12,261 bases of DNA from Pseudomonadota bacterium (GCA_027592105.1 JAQCLA010000051.1:1-12261); one strand, 5' to 3'. Shown: positions 1-7,401, numbered from the stretch's first letter. Notes: generated by a model not told the origin, from the letters alone. Made by a program: numbers and translations.

Positions 1-783
1 GTCGACCGTGCGGCCTTGGGCCACTTGGATCTGGTGGCGCAGCGTGGCCAGCATCTCGACCGCCTTGGGAGAATAAAGATCATCGAGGCTGCGCTTGCCG
101 GGCAAATCCACCTCCATGACATATTGCGCATGCGCGGGACGGCCCGACATCACGACGACTTGGTCGGCCAGAAACACGCTTTCGCGCAGATCATGGGTGA
201 TGAGCAGGCAGGTAAAAGGCTCTTCTGCGCGCAGATCATGCATGGTGCACCACAGATCCTCGCGGGTGAAGGCATCGAGCGCGCCGAAAGGCTCATCCAA
301 GATCAGCACATCGGGCTTGTGAATGATCGACCGGCACAGGCTGGCACGTTGGCGCATACCCCCTGACAGTTCCGAGGGGCGCTTTTCGGCAAAACCCGTC
401 AGCCCGACCAGATCAAGAAGGTGATGCGCGCGCTCCGTCGCCTGGGCCTTGGACATGGGCGATTTGACGATTTCCATCGGCAACAGCACATTTTGTAGGA
501 TCGTGCGCCATTCCAGCAGAACCGGGTTCTGAAACGCCATACCGACCGTCGGGCGCGGGCTGGTAACGCGTTGACCATGCAGCCAGACCTCGCCCTCGTT
601 AGGGCGCATGAGGCCAGAGACTAGCCGCGTCAACGTGGATTTGCCGCAACCCGATGGGCCGACGACAGCGCAAAAGCTGTTTTCTGGGATCTCCATGGAA
701 AGCCCGTCCAAAACGGGCAGCGGCCCGGCCTTGGTCCGATAGGCATGCGTGACATCACGCAACTCGATCATGTTGGCAGACAT
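1..783 (-). CDS. ABC transporter ATP-binding protein, NitT/TauT (NMT1-associated) type, 3'-truncated by window edge
   Basis: Nucleotide-binding subunit that hydrolyses ATP at the inner membrane to drive uptake by a periplasmic binding-protein-dependent transporter. The 261 codons visible from ATG 783 stay open to base 1, so only a short C-terminal tail is missing (family members are about 255-275 residues). Seen directly: Walker A GPSGCGKST (42-50), Q-loop AFQNP (83-87) followed by VLLEWRT, ABC signature LSGGMRQR (139-146), Walker B with catalytic Glu, VLILDEP (159-165), D-loop GALD and switch His 197 in LITHD. The Q-loop context is typical of nitrate/taurine/thiamine-precursor importers. It lies 83 bases downstream of the binding-protein gene on the same strand, so the two are surely one operon; the permease should lie beyond the left edge. 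An in-frame ATG at 771 is an alternative start; neither has a strong Shine-Dalgarno. Substrate cannot be told from the ATPase. Confidence 0.93.
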   Translation of the reverse strand, partial: MSANMIELRDVTHAYRTKAGPLPVLDGLSMEIPENSFCAVVGPSGCGKSTLTRLVSGLMRPNEGEVWLHGQRVTSPRPTVGMAFQNPVLLEWRTILQNVLLPMEIVKSPMSKAQATERAHHLLDLVGLTGFAEKRPSELSGGMRQRASLCRSIIHKPDVLILDEPFGALDAFTREDLWCTMHDLRAEEPFTCLLITHDLRESVFLADQVVVMSGRPAHAQYVMEVDLPGKRSLDDLYSPKAVEMLATLRHQIQVAQGRTVD

Positions 784-810
784 ATGTTTGGTCGTCTTTC
801 TCAATGAAAT

Positions 811-840
811 GCCCGGGGCCACGACAAAGGGGCCCCGGGC
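811..840 (-). terminator. GC-rich hairpin between binding-protein and ATPase genes
   Basis: Bases 811-820 and 831-840 are perfect 10-base inverted copies (gcccggggcc / ggccccgggc) around a 10-base loop. On the minus-strand transcript the hairpin starts 26 bases after the binding-protein stop and is followed only by a weak U-rich stretch (AUUUCAUU), not a solid U run. It therefore looks more like a partial terminator or an mRNA-stabilising 3' end than a full stop. Such an element is common after binding-protein genes, where it leaves more binding protein than ATPase and permease. That role is inference. Confidence 0.5.
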
Positions 841-866
841 GGTATCGTTCCGTCAGTTCAACGCCG

Positions 867-1880
867 TTACTGGGCGACCATCCGCACTGCCGCATCGGGC
901 AGATAGGCATTGGTGAAGTAGAGCGCGGCATCAGGCGCGTTCTGGAACTCATAGGTCAGGCGCAGCTGTTCGATCGCTGTGGCCATACGGGCCGGATCGA
1001 TATCGCCCATGCCATTGGCGCGCACCCAAGGGGTAACGATATTGGCATCCAGCGCCAGTTGCAGGCGACGGGTTTCCAACGCGACATCGCCGGCAGGGTT
1101 GCGCGCGATCACGGCAGCGGCCCCGGCGGCGGGATCGGCAATCGCGTCTTTCACGCCCATCGCGATTGCGCCGAGTGCGGCTGTCACGACCTCGGGGTTG
1201 GCGGCAGCGAAGTCGGTGTTGACGATCACCGCATTGCCGTAAAGCGCCACGCCATGATCGGAATAAAGGATCGTGGTGATGTCATCCTCGGGGATGCCCA
1301 GACGCGTCAGCGACAAGTAGGACGAAAAGTTGAAGCCGGTCACAGCATCGACATTGCCCTCGGCCAGCATCGGCTCACGGGTGGGAAAGCCCACCGGCTC
1401 GATCGTCATGGTCGCGACATCAATATCGTTCACCGCGGCCAAGATCGGGAACTGCGCCCATGCACCATCGGGTGGCGGTGCGCCCAGCGTCGATCCTTCA
1501 AGATCCGCGATACTGGAAATGCCTTGGCTGACACGGCCCACGATGGCGAAGGGCGGGCTGTCATAGACCATCATCGCCGCGATCACCGGCGCACCGGGGT
1601 TTTGATCGAGGAAGCGCACGAGGCTGTTGATATCGGCAAAGCCCATCGGGAATGCGCCCGATGCGACCTTGGGGATCGCGTCAAGCGAACCTTCGCCCGC
1701 GACGACCGACACATCCAGCCCAGCAGCTGCAAAATGGCCGTTGTCGATGGCGAGGAAATAGGGCGCGGATGGCCCCTCGAATCGCCAGTCGAGGGCAAAA
1801 TTCATATCCGTCTCTTGCGCTGTGACGGGAGCGGCGACCATCAAGGCAGCGGCGAGTGTGGGAATGGCACGGTGGAACAA
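867..1880 (-). CDS. NMT1/THI5-like ABC transporter substrate-binding protein, TTG start
   Basis: Periplasmic receptor of the uptake system, 337 residues from the proposed TTG at 1878-1880. The start is chosen because AAGGAG (1888-1893) sits 7 bases upstream, and translation then begins with a textbook signal peptide: a basic start (MFHR), a hydrophobic core to about residue 20 and a VTA/QE cleavage site after Ala21. The longer open frame to 2051 has no such features. The mature part starts with the fold's typical pattern, LDWRFEGPSAPYFLAIDNG (30-48), a stretch that in NMT1/THI5 proteins is followed by 'aaGLDV' (53-57); then DAIPKVASG (67-75), GFADINSL (80-87) and TLGAPPPDGAW (131-141). Relatives bind thiamine pyrimidine precursors, riboflavin, taurine, nitrate or alkanesulfonates; the ligand here is unresolved. 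I see no TPP riboswitch in the 167 bases upstream, which weakens a thiamine assignment. Confidence 0.9.
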   Translation of the reverse strand: MFHRAIPTLAAALMVAAPVTAQETDMNFALDWRFEGPSAPYFLAIDNGHFAAAGLDVSVVAGEGSLDAIPKVASGAFPMGFADINSLVRFLDQNPGAPVIAAMMVYDSPPFAIVGRVSQGISSIADLEGSTLGAPPPDGAWAQFPILAAVNDIDVATMTIEPVGFPTREPMLAEGNVDAVTGFNFSSYLSLTRLGIPEDDITTILYSDHGVALYGNAVIVNTDFAAANPEVVTAALGAIAMGVKDAIADPAAGAAAVIARNPAGDVALETRRLQLALDANIVTPWVRANGMGDIDPARMATAIEQLRLTYEFQNAPDAALYFTNAYLPDAAVRMVAQ

Positions 1881-1887
1881 GAGAGTT

Positions 1888-1893
1888 CTCCTT
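1888..1893 (-). promoter_or_regulatory. Shine-Dalgarno fixing the TTG start of the binding-protein gene
   Basis: AAGGAG on the minus strand, 7 bases before TTG 1880, is the only strong ribosome-binding site in this frame. It decides against the longer 394-codon reading of the gene. Confidence 0.75.
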
Positions 1894-1926
1894 AGGCTTG
1901 GCAGCGCGTTCTTCGCGAATAGCGTC

Positions 1927-1955
1927 ACAACAGCCCTGCACCGTACCAAGGTCAA
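1927..1955 (-). promoter_or_regulatory. possible sigma-70-type promoter of the ABC uptake operon
   Basis: On the minus strand TTGACC (1950-1955, five of six matches to the -35 consensus) is followed after 17 bases by TGTTGT (1927-1932, a poor -10 with three matches). This would give a leader of about 40 bases. Further upstream the hexamer cgatca occurs twice in the same orientation at 1984-1989 and 1999-2004, about one and a half helical turns apart, and could be regulator half-sites. The 1881-2047 gap otherwise holds nothing recognisable. Weak evidence. Confidence 0.25.
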
Positions 1956-2047
1956 CCGACTCGGCGCACTGTTACGACGCGAACGATCAAAACATGCGCG
2001 ATCAGAAACGCAATTGCTAGTTTTTTTGGCAAAGCGCGCCGAAATGC

Positions 2048-3982
2048 TCAAAGGCGCAGCAAATAACGCGCGAAGCCACTGTCGCTCAGCCCTGCGAAAA
2101 CCAGACCAAGCTGGGCCAACCGGTCTTGATGGGCGGCCGCGCCCGGCCCGGTTTCATAAATGACACGAACACCGCCCAAGGGTGTGAAACTGAAGCCGCT
2201 GTTGATGACGGGCGCGACCGCCCCACGCATCGCCGCGATATGGCCCGCAATCACATCACGCACGGGATGGGACGAGAGATAGACCGTCTCGCATTCTGCG
2301 GCGGCGGGGAAATGCCCCCCACCAGCCGCGCGATAACTGTTTGTGACCACGAGAAAAACATCATCATCACCGACAGGCGCACCGTAGGCGCGACACAAAT
2401 CACGGATACGTCCCTGACCATTGCGGATATCATCACCTTCGGCATTGGTGCGGGCAGGGCGGCGCAGGTCGATCTTATAGCGCAACCCATCCATCCGGTC
2501 GAAGTTATAGCTGGCGAATTCATGGTCCAGCATCAACTGGGGCGGCGCATCGGGATCAGTGGTTGGCATGACCTGTCGATAAGCGGCAGCGGCGCGTTCC
2601 AACCATTCACGGATCTGCGCACCGGTCGCCCGCACAAGCGCAAGACCGTTCGAATAGGGATAAAGATCAGCCGCATGGCGCAACAAAAGCGCACCTTGCG
2701 GCACATCGGAATAGGCCTCCGGGCCGCCGCGCCCACCGGCCTTGAACGGGGTTGTGCATGATAAAAGCGGCAGCGCCGCCAAGGCTGGATCACCCGCGAT
2801 GATCGGCGCGACTGCCAAGCGCTGCGCATCCGCGATCAACTGCGTCGTCATGCAAGGCCGCAACAAGCTGAAATAAGTCTCCAACGCCACGGCGCTGCGG
2901 CCCAAGGGCCGGGCCGAATAGGCGCGGGTCAACCGATGCCCACGCGCCATTTCGGCCCGAAAACTGGGCAAGTGATAAAGCTTGCGCCGCAGCGCATGGC
3001 GTTGTCCAGCATCCGCCTCCTCGGCAGTGCGCAGGCGGGCCGCGGTTTTGACCACCTGCCATTGCTGGCGCCCCCCGCCGGGTTGCGCGATGCGCGCAGG
3101 CGGGCGCAATTCAAGGTCGATTTGACCCAGATGAGACCCGAAAAACCCCGGCTGCACGATCGGTGCGGTGCCAAGTGGCACCTTGGGCATCATGGGCGAC
3201 GGGAACGCCCGATGCGTGTGGCCTGCAATGACGGCATCGACACCATCAAGCTGGGCAAGCGCAACACTCACATTCTCATCCTCGGGCGCCGCGTTTTCGG
3301 CCCCAAGGCCGGAATGGGCAAGCACCACCACCAGATCGACCCCTGCCGCACGCATCTGTGCCACCTCATGGGCGACTGCGGGTAAAATCGGGGCGATTTC
3401 CAGCCGACCGGCCAATTGCGGGCGCACCCATTGCATGGTTTGGCGTGGCAGCGCGCCGGTAATGCCGATGCGGACCATCCGCAGCGCCCCTTGGCTGTCG
3501 ATCATCCCGCGTTCGATGATGGCATGTGTGGCCACGAAGGGGTCGCCACAGATCTTTGTGACATTCGACAATACGATCGGGTAACGCGCGTCCGAAATCA
3601 CCCGCTCCAACACATCGACGCCGTAATCGAAATCATGATTGCCCAAGGTGGCGGCATCAAACCCGAGCCCGTTCATCGCCGCGATCATCGGATGGGGCTG
3701 CGCCGTCGGCATCAAATCGGAAAGTGCCGCATCACCCAAAGGCGCCCCTTGAAAGGTGTCGCCATTGTCGAGAAGCAAGCAATTCGCGCTTTCCCCGCGC
3801 GCCTGCAGGATCGGTGCGGCCAGCCGTGCCAAACCCACGCCGTCATCAGGACGGTTGGCATAGTAATTATACGAGAACAAATGCGCATGCAGATCCGTCG
3901 TCGCCAAGAGGCGAAGGCGCAAACACACATCCGCCCCAGCAGTTTCCGCCAGATTGGACGTCACTGTCGCGGTGACGGTCAT
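2048..3982 (-). CDS. cpdB: 2',3'-cyclic-nucleotide 2'-phosphodiesterase/3'-nucleotidase-like metallophosphoesterase (5'-nucleotidase family)
   Basis: Two-domain phosphoesterase of the UshA/CpdB family, expected to hydrolyse 2',3'-cyclic nucleotides to 3'-nucleotides and then nucleosides plus phosphate using a dinuclear metal centre. With the start at ATG 3982 it has 644 residues, close to E. coli CpdB. Metal-site motifs are all present in order: DLHAH (30-34), DNGDTFQG (72-79), GNHD (114-117), the AHSG His (about 223) and GHTH (254-257). The C-terminal nucleotide-binding domain shows YSNGLALVRATG and NSYRAAGGGH, which match that domain's conserved blocks. No signal peptide is visible: the first 25 residues are polar (MTVTATVTSNLAETAG), unlike the periplasmic enterobacterial enzyme. 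A GTG at 4024 gives 14 extra residues but still no signal; ATG 3982 has only a weak GGA upstream. It is divergent from nudC. UshA-type 5'-nucleotidase is a less likely alternative. Confidence 0.88.
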   Translation of the reverse strand: MTVTATVTSNLAETAGADVCLRLRLLATTDLHAHLFSYNYYANRPDDGVGLARLAAPILQARGESANCLLLDNGDTFQGAPLGDAALSDLMPTAQPHPMIAAMNGLGFDAATLGNHDFDYGVDVLERVISDARYPIVLSNVTKICGDPFVATHAIIERGMIDSQGALRMVRIGITGALPRQTMQWVRPQLAGRLEIAPILPAVAHEVAQMRAAGVDLVVVLAHSGLGAENAAPEDENVSVALAQLDGVDAVIAGHTHRAFPSPMMPKVPLGTAPIVQPGFFGSHLGQIDLELRPPARIAQPGGGRQQWQVVKTAARLRTAEEADAGQRHALRRKLYHLPSFRAEMARGHRLTRAYSARPLGRSAVALETYFSLLRPCMTTQLIADAQRLAVAPIIAGDPALAALPLLSCTTPFKAGGRGGPEAYSDVPQGALLLRHAADLYPYSNGLALVRATGAQIREWLERAAAAYRQVMPTTDPDAPPQLMLDHEFASYNFDRMDGLRYKIDLRRPARTNAEGDDIRNGQGRIRDLCRAYGAPVGDDDVFLVVTNSYRAAGGGHFPAAAECETVYLSSHPVRDVIAGHIAAMRGAVAPVINSGFSFTPLGGVRVIYETGPGAAAHQDRLAQLGLVFAGLSDSGFARYLLRL

Positions 3983-4134
3983 CGGTCTATCCAAAAGCCT
4001 TGTATCAGTCTGACGGTTTCGCACGCGGGTGTTAACACGTCACCCTATGGCGAGGGTGGATTTGCGAATGCATTGCACAAGCTGTGGCAAGCGGGTCATA
4101 CCCTTGGCCAGTTGATGCGCAGAAAGGTGGCAAC

Positions 4135-5112
4135 ATGCCCTTGGCAGAAAAAGTGACATTCGGCGGTTCTGACCTTGACCGCTCAGCGGCGGAACGACGC
4201 GATGCGGCGAGTTTGGAGGGCGCGCTTGCCAATGGGGCCGCGGTCATCGCGCTTTGGCGCGGCAAGCCATTGGTGCAGGGCGACCCGCAGGATGGCCCCT
4301 GTCATCTGGTGCGCCTTACGGCAAATCATCCCGTCGTCGCGGTCAAATCGCACCCGCCCATTTTTCTTGGCCGTATCGCGGGCGCACCGATTTTCGCCCA
4401 AGATATCAGTGCGTGGAAACCGACAGAACCCGTGGACGAGGCGCAGATCGGGGCCTTTCTCGACCCCACGATCCAACACCACCCAGCCGCACCCGAGGGC
4501 AGCGCCTTTCGTGAGTTGCGCACGGTCATGAACCAGCTTGATGCGCGCGACGCCGAGATGGCCGCGACCGCGCGGGCCTTGGTCAATTGGCATGACAGTC
4601 ACGGCTATTGCGCGCGCTGCGGCGCGGCCTCGACCATGAGCGAGGCAGGCTGGCAGCGGCTTTGCCCCGCATGTGGCGCGCATCACTTTCCGCGCACCGA
4701 CCCGGTGGTGATCATGCTGATCACGCAAGGCGAAAAGGTGCTGCTCGGCCGCTCTCCGGGTTGGCCCGAGGGGATGTTTTCGCTCTTGGCGGGTTTCGTT
4801 GAGCCAGGCGAAACCATCGAGGCTGCGGTGCGTCGCGAGGTCTATGAGGAAACGGCCGTCAGGGTCGGCGCGGTCGACTATGTGGCCGGTCAGCCCTGGC
4901 CTTTTCCCGCATCGCTCATGATCGGCTGTCGCGGCGAGGCGGTCACGACCGAGATCACCGTAGACACCCATGAGTTGGAGGCCGCGCGCTGGGTCACCCG
5001 GTCAGAGCTATTGACGGTTTTCGCTGGCACCCATCCCGAGATCCGCCCCGCCCGCAAAGGGGCGATCGCACATTTCTTGCTGGAACATTGGTTGGCCGAC
5101 CGGTTGGGATAA
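4135..5112 (+). CDS. nudC: NudC: NAD+ diphosphatase (NADH pyrophosphatase) / RNA NAD-cap hydrolase
   Basis: Nudix hydrolase that splits NADH/NAD+ to NMN(H) and AMP and, in characterised relatives, removes NAD caps from RNA 5' ends. The 325 residues from ATG 4135 are preceded by a good Shine-Dalgarno (AAAGGTGG); the in-frame ATG at 4084 lacks one. Layout: N-terminal domain (1-125), zinc ribbon with C159, C162, C177 and C180, then the Nudix domain. The Nudix box runs from G220 to V242 with E226, R234, E235, E238 and E239 in place. The NADH-pyrophosphatase signature reads GQPWPFPASLM (252-262). Two small departures: the box ends EETAV where the usual pattern is EET-Gly-hydrophobic, and the Ser before QPWPFP is Gly. 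Catalytic residues are intact, so I expect an active enzyme. Monocistronic in appearance; the next gene starts 114 bases on. Confidence 0.94.
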   Translation: MPLAEKVTFGGSDLDRSAAERRDAASLEGALANGAAVIALWRGKPLVQGDPQDGPCHLVRLTANHPVVAVKSHPPIFLGRIAGAPIFAQDISAWKPTEPVDEAQIGAFLDPTIQHHPAAPEGSAFRELRTVMNQLDARDAEMAATARALVNWHDSHGYCARCGAASTMSEAGWQRLCPACGAHHFPRTDPVVIMLITQGEKVLLGRSPGWPEGMFSLLAGFVEPGETIEAAVRREVYEETAVRVGAVDYVAGQPWPFPASLMIGCRGEAVTTEITVDTHELEAARWVTRSELLTVFAGTHPEIRPARKGAIAHFLLEHWLADRLG

Positions 5113-5152
5113 GCACAAGCGCGCGCTTCCTGAAATTCATGACGGGAATTGG

Positions 5153-5182
5153 TTGTCGCATGGCCCTGTTTTCTGCTACTGT
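5153..5182 (+). promoter_or_regulatory. possible promoter of the sulfotransferase gene
   Basis: TTGTCG (5153-5158) and TACTGT (5177-5182) lie 18 bases apart in the 114-base gap after nudC, giving a leader of roughly 40 bases. Matches to consensus are only partial (four and three of six). The bases after it (5190-5210) are notably AT-rich for this genome. Confidence 0.25.
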
Positions 5183-5226
5183 GATCGAAAGATAACATAA
5201 AATACCAATCGAGCAGAGGTCAGGCC

Positions 5227-5946
5227 ATGCCCTACATCATGCCCGCACAGCGGATGGCGTTCTTCTTTTCACCGAAAGCCGGTGGTACATCGCTGCGTGC
5301 ATTTTTGTTTCATGTCGAAAACGGCATACCATTTCGCCAGTTCATGGTGCAGGGCAAGCCGTTGGATGCCAATGCCTTGGTGTCCAATTACCGCTTCAAC
5401 CGCACAGATCATGCACCCTTAGCCGATTATCGCCGCTTCGCTTTGCTGCGCGATCCGGTGAAGCGGTTCTTGTCGAGCTATTCCAACCGCGTGCTGCATT
5501 ACCGCGAGCTATCGGTCGAAGCCGCGGGCAAGGAATTGCTGCAAGAGGGGCTTCCGCCCGACCCGGATCTGGGCACATTTCTTGAAAATTATGTCGGCTA
5601 CCTGCGCTGTTCGCGCCCTTTGGCGCGCCATTTCCTCAAGCAACAGAAATTCATCGGCAATGACCCGCGCTATTTCGAAAAAATCTTCAAACTTGAGGAT
5701 CTGACGGAACTGACGACATTCGTGAACGCGGCCTGCGGGACCAAGGCACAGATGCCGTGGCTACAGACGGGGGGGCCGAAATTCGATTTCTTCGCGCTGG
5801 AGGAAGATCTGCAACTTCAGATCCTCGATATTTGCCGCCACGATATCGCGTTCGAGATTTTTCCTGACTACTGGGCGCCTTACGCGGATTTGATCCTTCC
5901 CGATTTCATCGCCTCACCGCAGGCGTTGACCGGGACACATGAGTAA
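5227..5946 (+). CDS. sulfotransferase family 2 domain protein
   Basis: Probable PAPS-dependent sulfotransferase of 239 residues (Sulfotransfer_2-like). The 5'-phosphosulfate loop is FFFSPKAGGTSLRAFL (12-27), with the Lys and the GGTS expected for this family. The 3'-phosphate-binding element is ALLRDPVKRFLSSYSNRVL (72-90), with the R-D-P and Ser residues in place. KLEDL (155-159) matches the family's later E-D/L block. ATG 5227 has AGAGG 7 bases upstream, which supports this start over Met5 or Met10. No signal peptide or membrane segment is seen, so it should act in the cytoplasm. Family members sulfate carbohydrates; the acceptor here cannot be told. No glycan gene is adjacent; its only same-strand neighbour is a START-fold protein 35 bases downstream, possibly co-transcribed. 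It is not close in sequence to the second sulfotransferase at 10317-11141. Confidence 0.85.
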   Translation: MPYIMPAQRMAFFFSPKAGGTSLRAFLFHVENGIPFRQFMVQGKPLDANALVSNYRFNRTDHAPLADYRRFALLRDPVKRFLSSYSNRVLHYRELSVEAAGKELLQEGLPPDPDLGTFLENYVGYLRCSRPLARHFLKQQKFIGNDPRYFEKIFKLEDLTELTTFVNAACGTKAQMPWLQTGGPKFDFFALEEDLQLQILDICRHDIAFEIFPDYWAPYADLILPDFIASPQALTGTHE

Positions 5947-5981
5947 TTTTTGCGCAACGCGCAGTGCGGTGTGGGTGAGGC

Positions 5982-6455
5982 ATGAAGTTCAAGGTTTCCG
6001 AAGATGTCGACGCACCCCAAGAGATGGTTTGGGCGCGCTTTACCGATTTTTCAGGTTTCGAAGAGGATGCCCGTGGACGCGGTGCCATTTTAAATCGTGT
6101 GGGGAATTGGACGCAGACCGTTCAAGGCGTGGAATGGCGCGGCGAGGTGACGGTGCGCGGGAAATCTCGCCCCATCACGGCCAAGGTCACACAGCTGGTG
6201 CCGCAAGAACTTTGTATCGTCGATAGCCGCATCGGCGGCATGAACTGCCATCAGGAAATCATCTTCGTGCCGCTCTCGACGACCGTGACGCGTGTAGCGT
6301 TGATGCTCGATCTCTCGGCGGACACGCTGACCGCGCGGCTTTTGTTGCAGACCATGAAACTGGCACGCGGGCGGGTCTTGCAAAAACTCCAAGGCGTTTT
6401 GGCCCGGCAAGGCAACGCGGTCGAGGCCGCGTATCGGCGTCAGAACCGCAGCTAG
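5982..6455 (+). CDS. SRPBCC (START-like/polyketide cyclase-type) family protein
   Basis: Small single-domain protein of 157 residues. It opens with the SRPBCC pattern of a first beta strand followed by a helix: FKVSEDVDAPQEMVWARFTDF (3-23), in which 'v.apqe.vW..ftdf' is the usual signature. A run of alternating strands follows (WTQTVQGVEWRGEVTV, ITAKVTQLVP, VTRVALMLDLSA) and then a long C-terminal helix (about 116-145), as in helix-grip folds that bind hydrophobic ligands. No catalytic residues can be assigned, so the function is unknown. ATG 5982 follows a purine-rich GGTGAGG. It starts 35 bases after the sulfotransferase stop, so one transcript is plausible. Its TAG stop at 6453-6455 abuts the stop of the convergent permease gene. 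Confidence 0.8.
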   Translation: MKFKVSEDVDAPQEMVWARFTDFSGFEEDARGRGAILNRVGNWTQTVQGVEWRGEVTVRGKSRPITAKVTQLVPQELCIVDSRIGGMNCHQEIIFVPLSTTVTRVALMLDLSADTLTARLLLQTMKLARGRVLQKLQGVLARQGNAVEAAYRRQNRS

Positions 6456-7391
6456 TCAGTGCGGGTTGGTCGGCCCGGCCTTGCGCTGCTGGGTGCGTTT
6501 GAGACCAAGTTGCCGCTCGCGCAGGATGATCAAAATTCCCGCGATCACGATCATCGCCCCACCCGCAAGGGTTGCCGCCCCCGGCACCTCGCCGAAGATC
6601 GTATAGCCGACCATGATCGACAAGATCATCGAGGTATATTCGAAAGGCGCGATCAGCGAAGCATCGGTGTTGCGGTAGCTGCTCGTCAGCAAGATCTGAC
6701 CAACACCGCCCAAAAGCCCCGCAAGGATCAAAAGGCCGAAAACATGCAATGGCGGCACCGCCCAGCCCCATGGCAGGGTCAACAGCGCCAAAAGCGAAGC
6801 CGTGACCGAGAAATAGAACACGATCGCCGATGTGGTTTCGGTATTCACCAGCTTGCGCACGAAGATCTGCGCCAGCGCGGCAAAGACGGCCGAAAGCAAA
6901 ACGATCACCGCACCCAATGTCTCGCGCGAGGTGACGCTGGCCGGATCGACCTGTAGGCGCGGGCTCAACACCACCAAGACACCCGCCAGCCCCAGCACCA
7001 CCATCGATAGGCGGAACAAGCGCACCTGTTCACCCAAGAACATCGCGGCAAAGATCACCACAAGGATCGGCGCGGCATAGCCGATGGCCGTGACCTCCGG
7101 CAAAGGCAAAAGGCCAAGACCTGCAAACCCAAGGCCCATCGAGGTCGTGCCGACAAGCCCGCGCCAGAAATGAGCCAGCGGATCGCGGGTTTTCAGGCCC
7201 GTGTGCAACTCGCCCCGCAAGGCAAGCCAGACACCGATCACCGGAATGGCAAAAAGCGAGCGGAAAAACACCGCTTGGCCGGGCGGCACATATTCAGACG
7301 TCGCCTTGATGATCGCCGACATGGCAACGAAAACGCAGACCGACAGGATCTTGAAGGTGATGCCGCGCAAGGGGGACATGGATACGACCAT
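6456..7391 (-). CDS. EamA/DMT-superfamily transporter
   Basis: Inner-membrane permease of the drug/metabolite transporter superfamily, 311 residues with about ten hydrophobic segments (roughly 13-28, 38-58, 74-92, 98-118, 125-143, 160-178, 188-206, 217-236, 250-266, 272-291). It has the two-fold EamA repeat: each half ends with a 'GE' element, FLGEQV (118-123) and IFGEVP (265-270), followed by the last helix. The C-terminal tail is basic (RERQLGLKRTQQRK), suggesting a cytoplasmic end. Substrates of this family are mostly unknown (amino acids, metabolites or drugs). Met1 (ATG 7391) and Met5 (ATG 7379) are both possible starts and neither has a clear Shine-Dalgarno. It lies 39 bases downstream of cueR on the same strand, so read-through from the copper promoter is possible. 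Its TGA abuts the stop of the convergent SRPBCC gene. Confidence 0.9.
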   Translation of the reverse strand: MVVSMSPLRGITFKILSVCVFVAMSAIIKATSEYVPPGQAVFFRSLFAIPVIGVWLALRGELHTGLKTRDPLAHFWRGLVGTTSMGLGFAGLGLLPLPEVTAIGYAAPILVVIFAAMFLGEQVRLFRLSMVVLGLAGVLVVLSPRLQVDPASVTSRETLGAVIVLLSAVFAALAQIFVRKLVNTETTSAIVFYFSVTASLLALLTLPWGWAVPPLHVFGLLILAGLLGGVGQILLTSSYRNTDASLIAPFEYTSMILSIMVGYTIFGEVPGAATLAGGAMIVIAGILIILRERQLGLKRTQQRKAGPTNPH

Positions 7392-7401
7392 ATGAGAATG
7401 G

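Noticed and set aside
16..366. 116-codon plus-strand frame at the left edge
   Set aside because: The opposite strand encodes the ABC ATPase with all catalytic motifs in one uninterrupted frame, which explains the region.
804..1895. 363-codon open frame on the plus strand, antisense to the binding-protein gene
   Set aside because: Composition is shadow-like and there is no domain. The opposite strand carries a complete signal peptide and NMT1-type protein.
2011..2030. Terminator suggested by gcaattgc followed by a run of seven T on the plus strand
   Set aside because: The palindrome has no loop and so cannot form a normal hairpin, and no plus-strand gene ends here.
1881..2047. TPP (THI-box) riboswitch upstream of an NMT1-type gene
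   Set aside because: I looked for the conserved CTGAGA-type core on the minus strand and did not find it.
1881..2051. N-terminal extension of the binding protein
   Set aside because: It would bury the signal peptide behind 57 polar residues and has no ribosome-binding site; the TTG with AAGGAG is far better.
4084..4134. Longer NudC start at 4084
   Set aside because: There is no Shine-Dalgarno, and the added 17 residues do not resemble the start of the family. ATG 4135 has a clear AAAGGTGG upstream.
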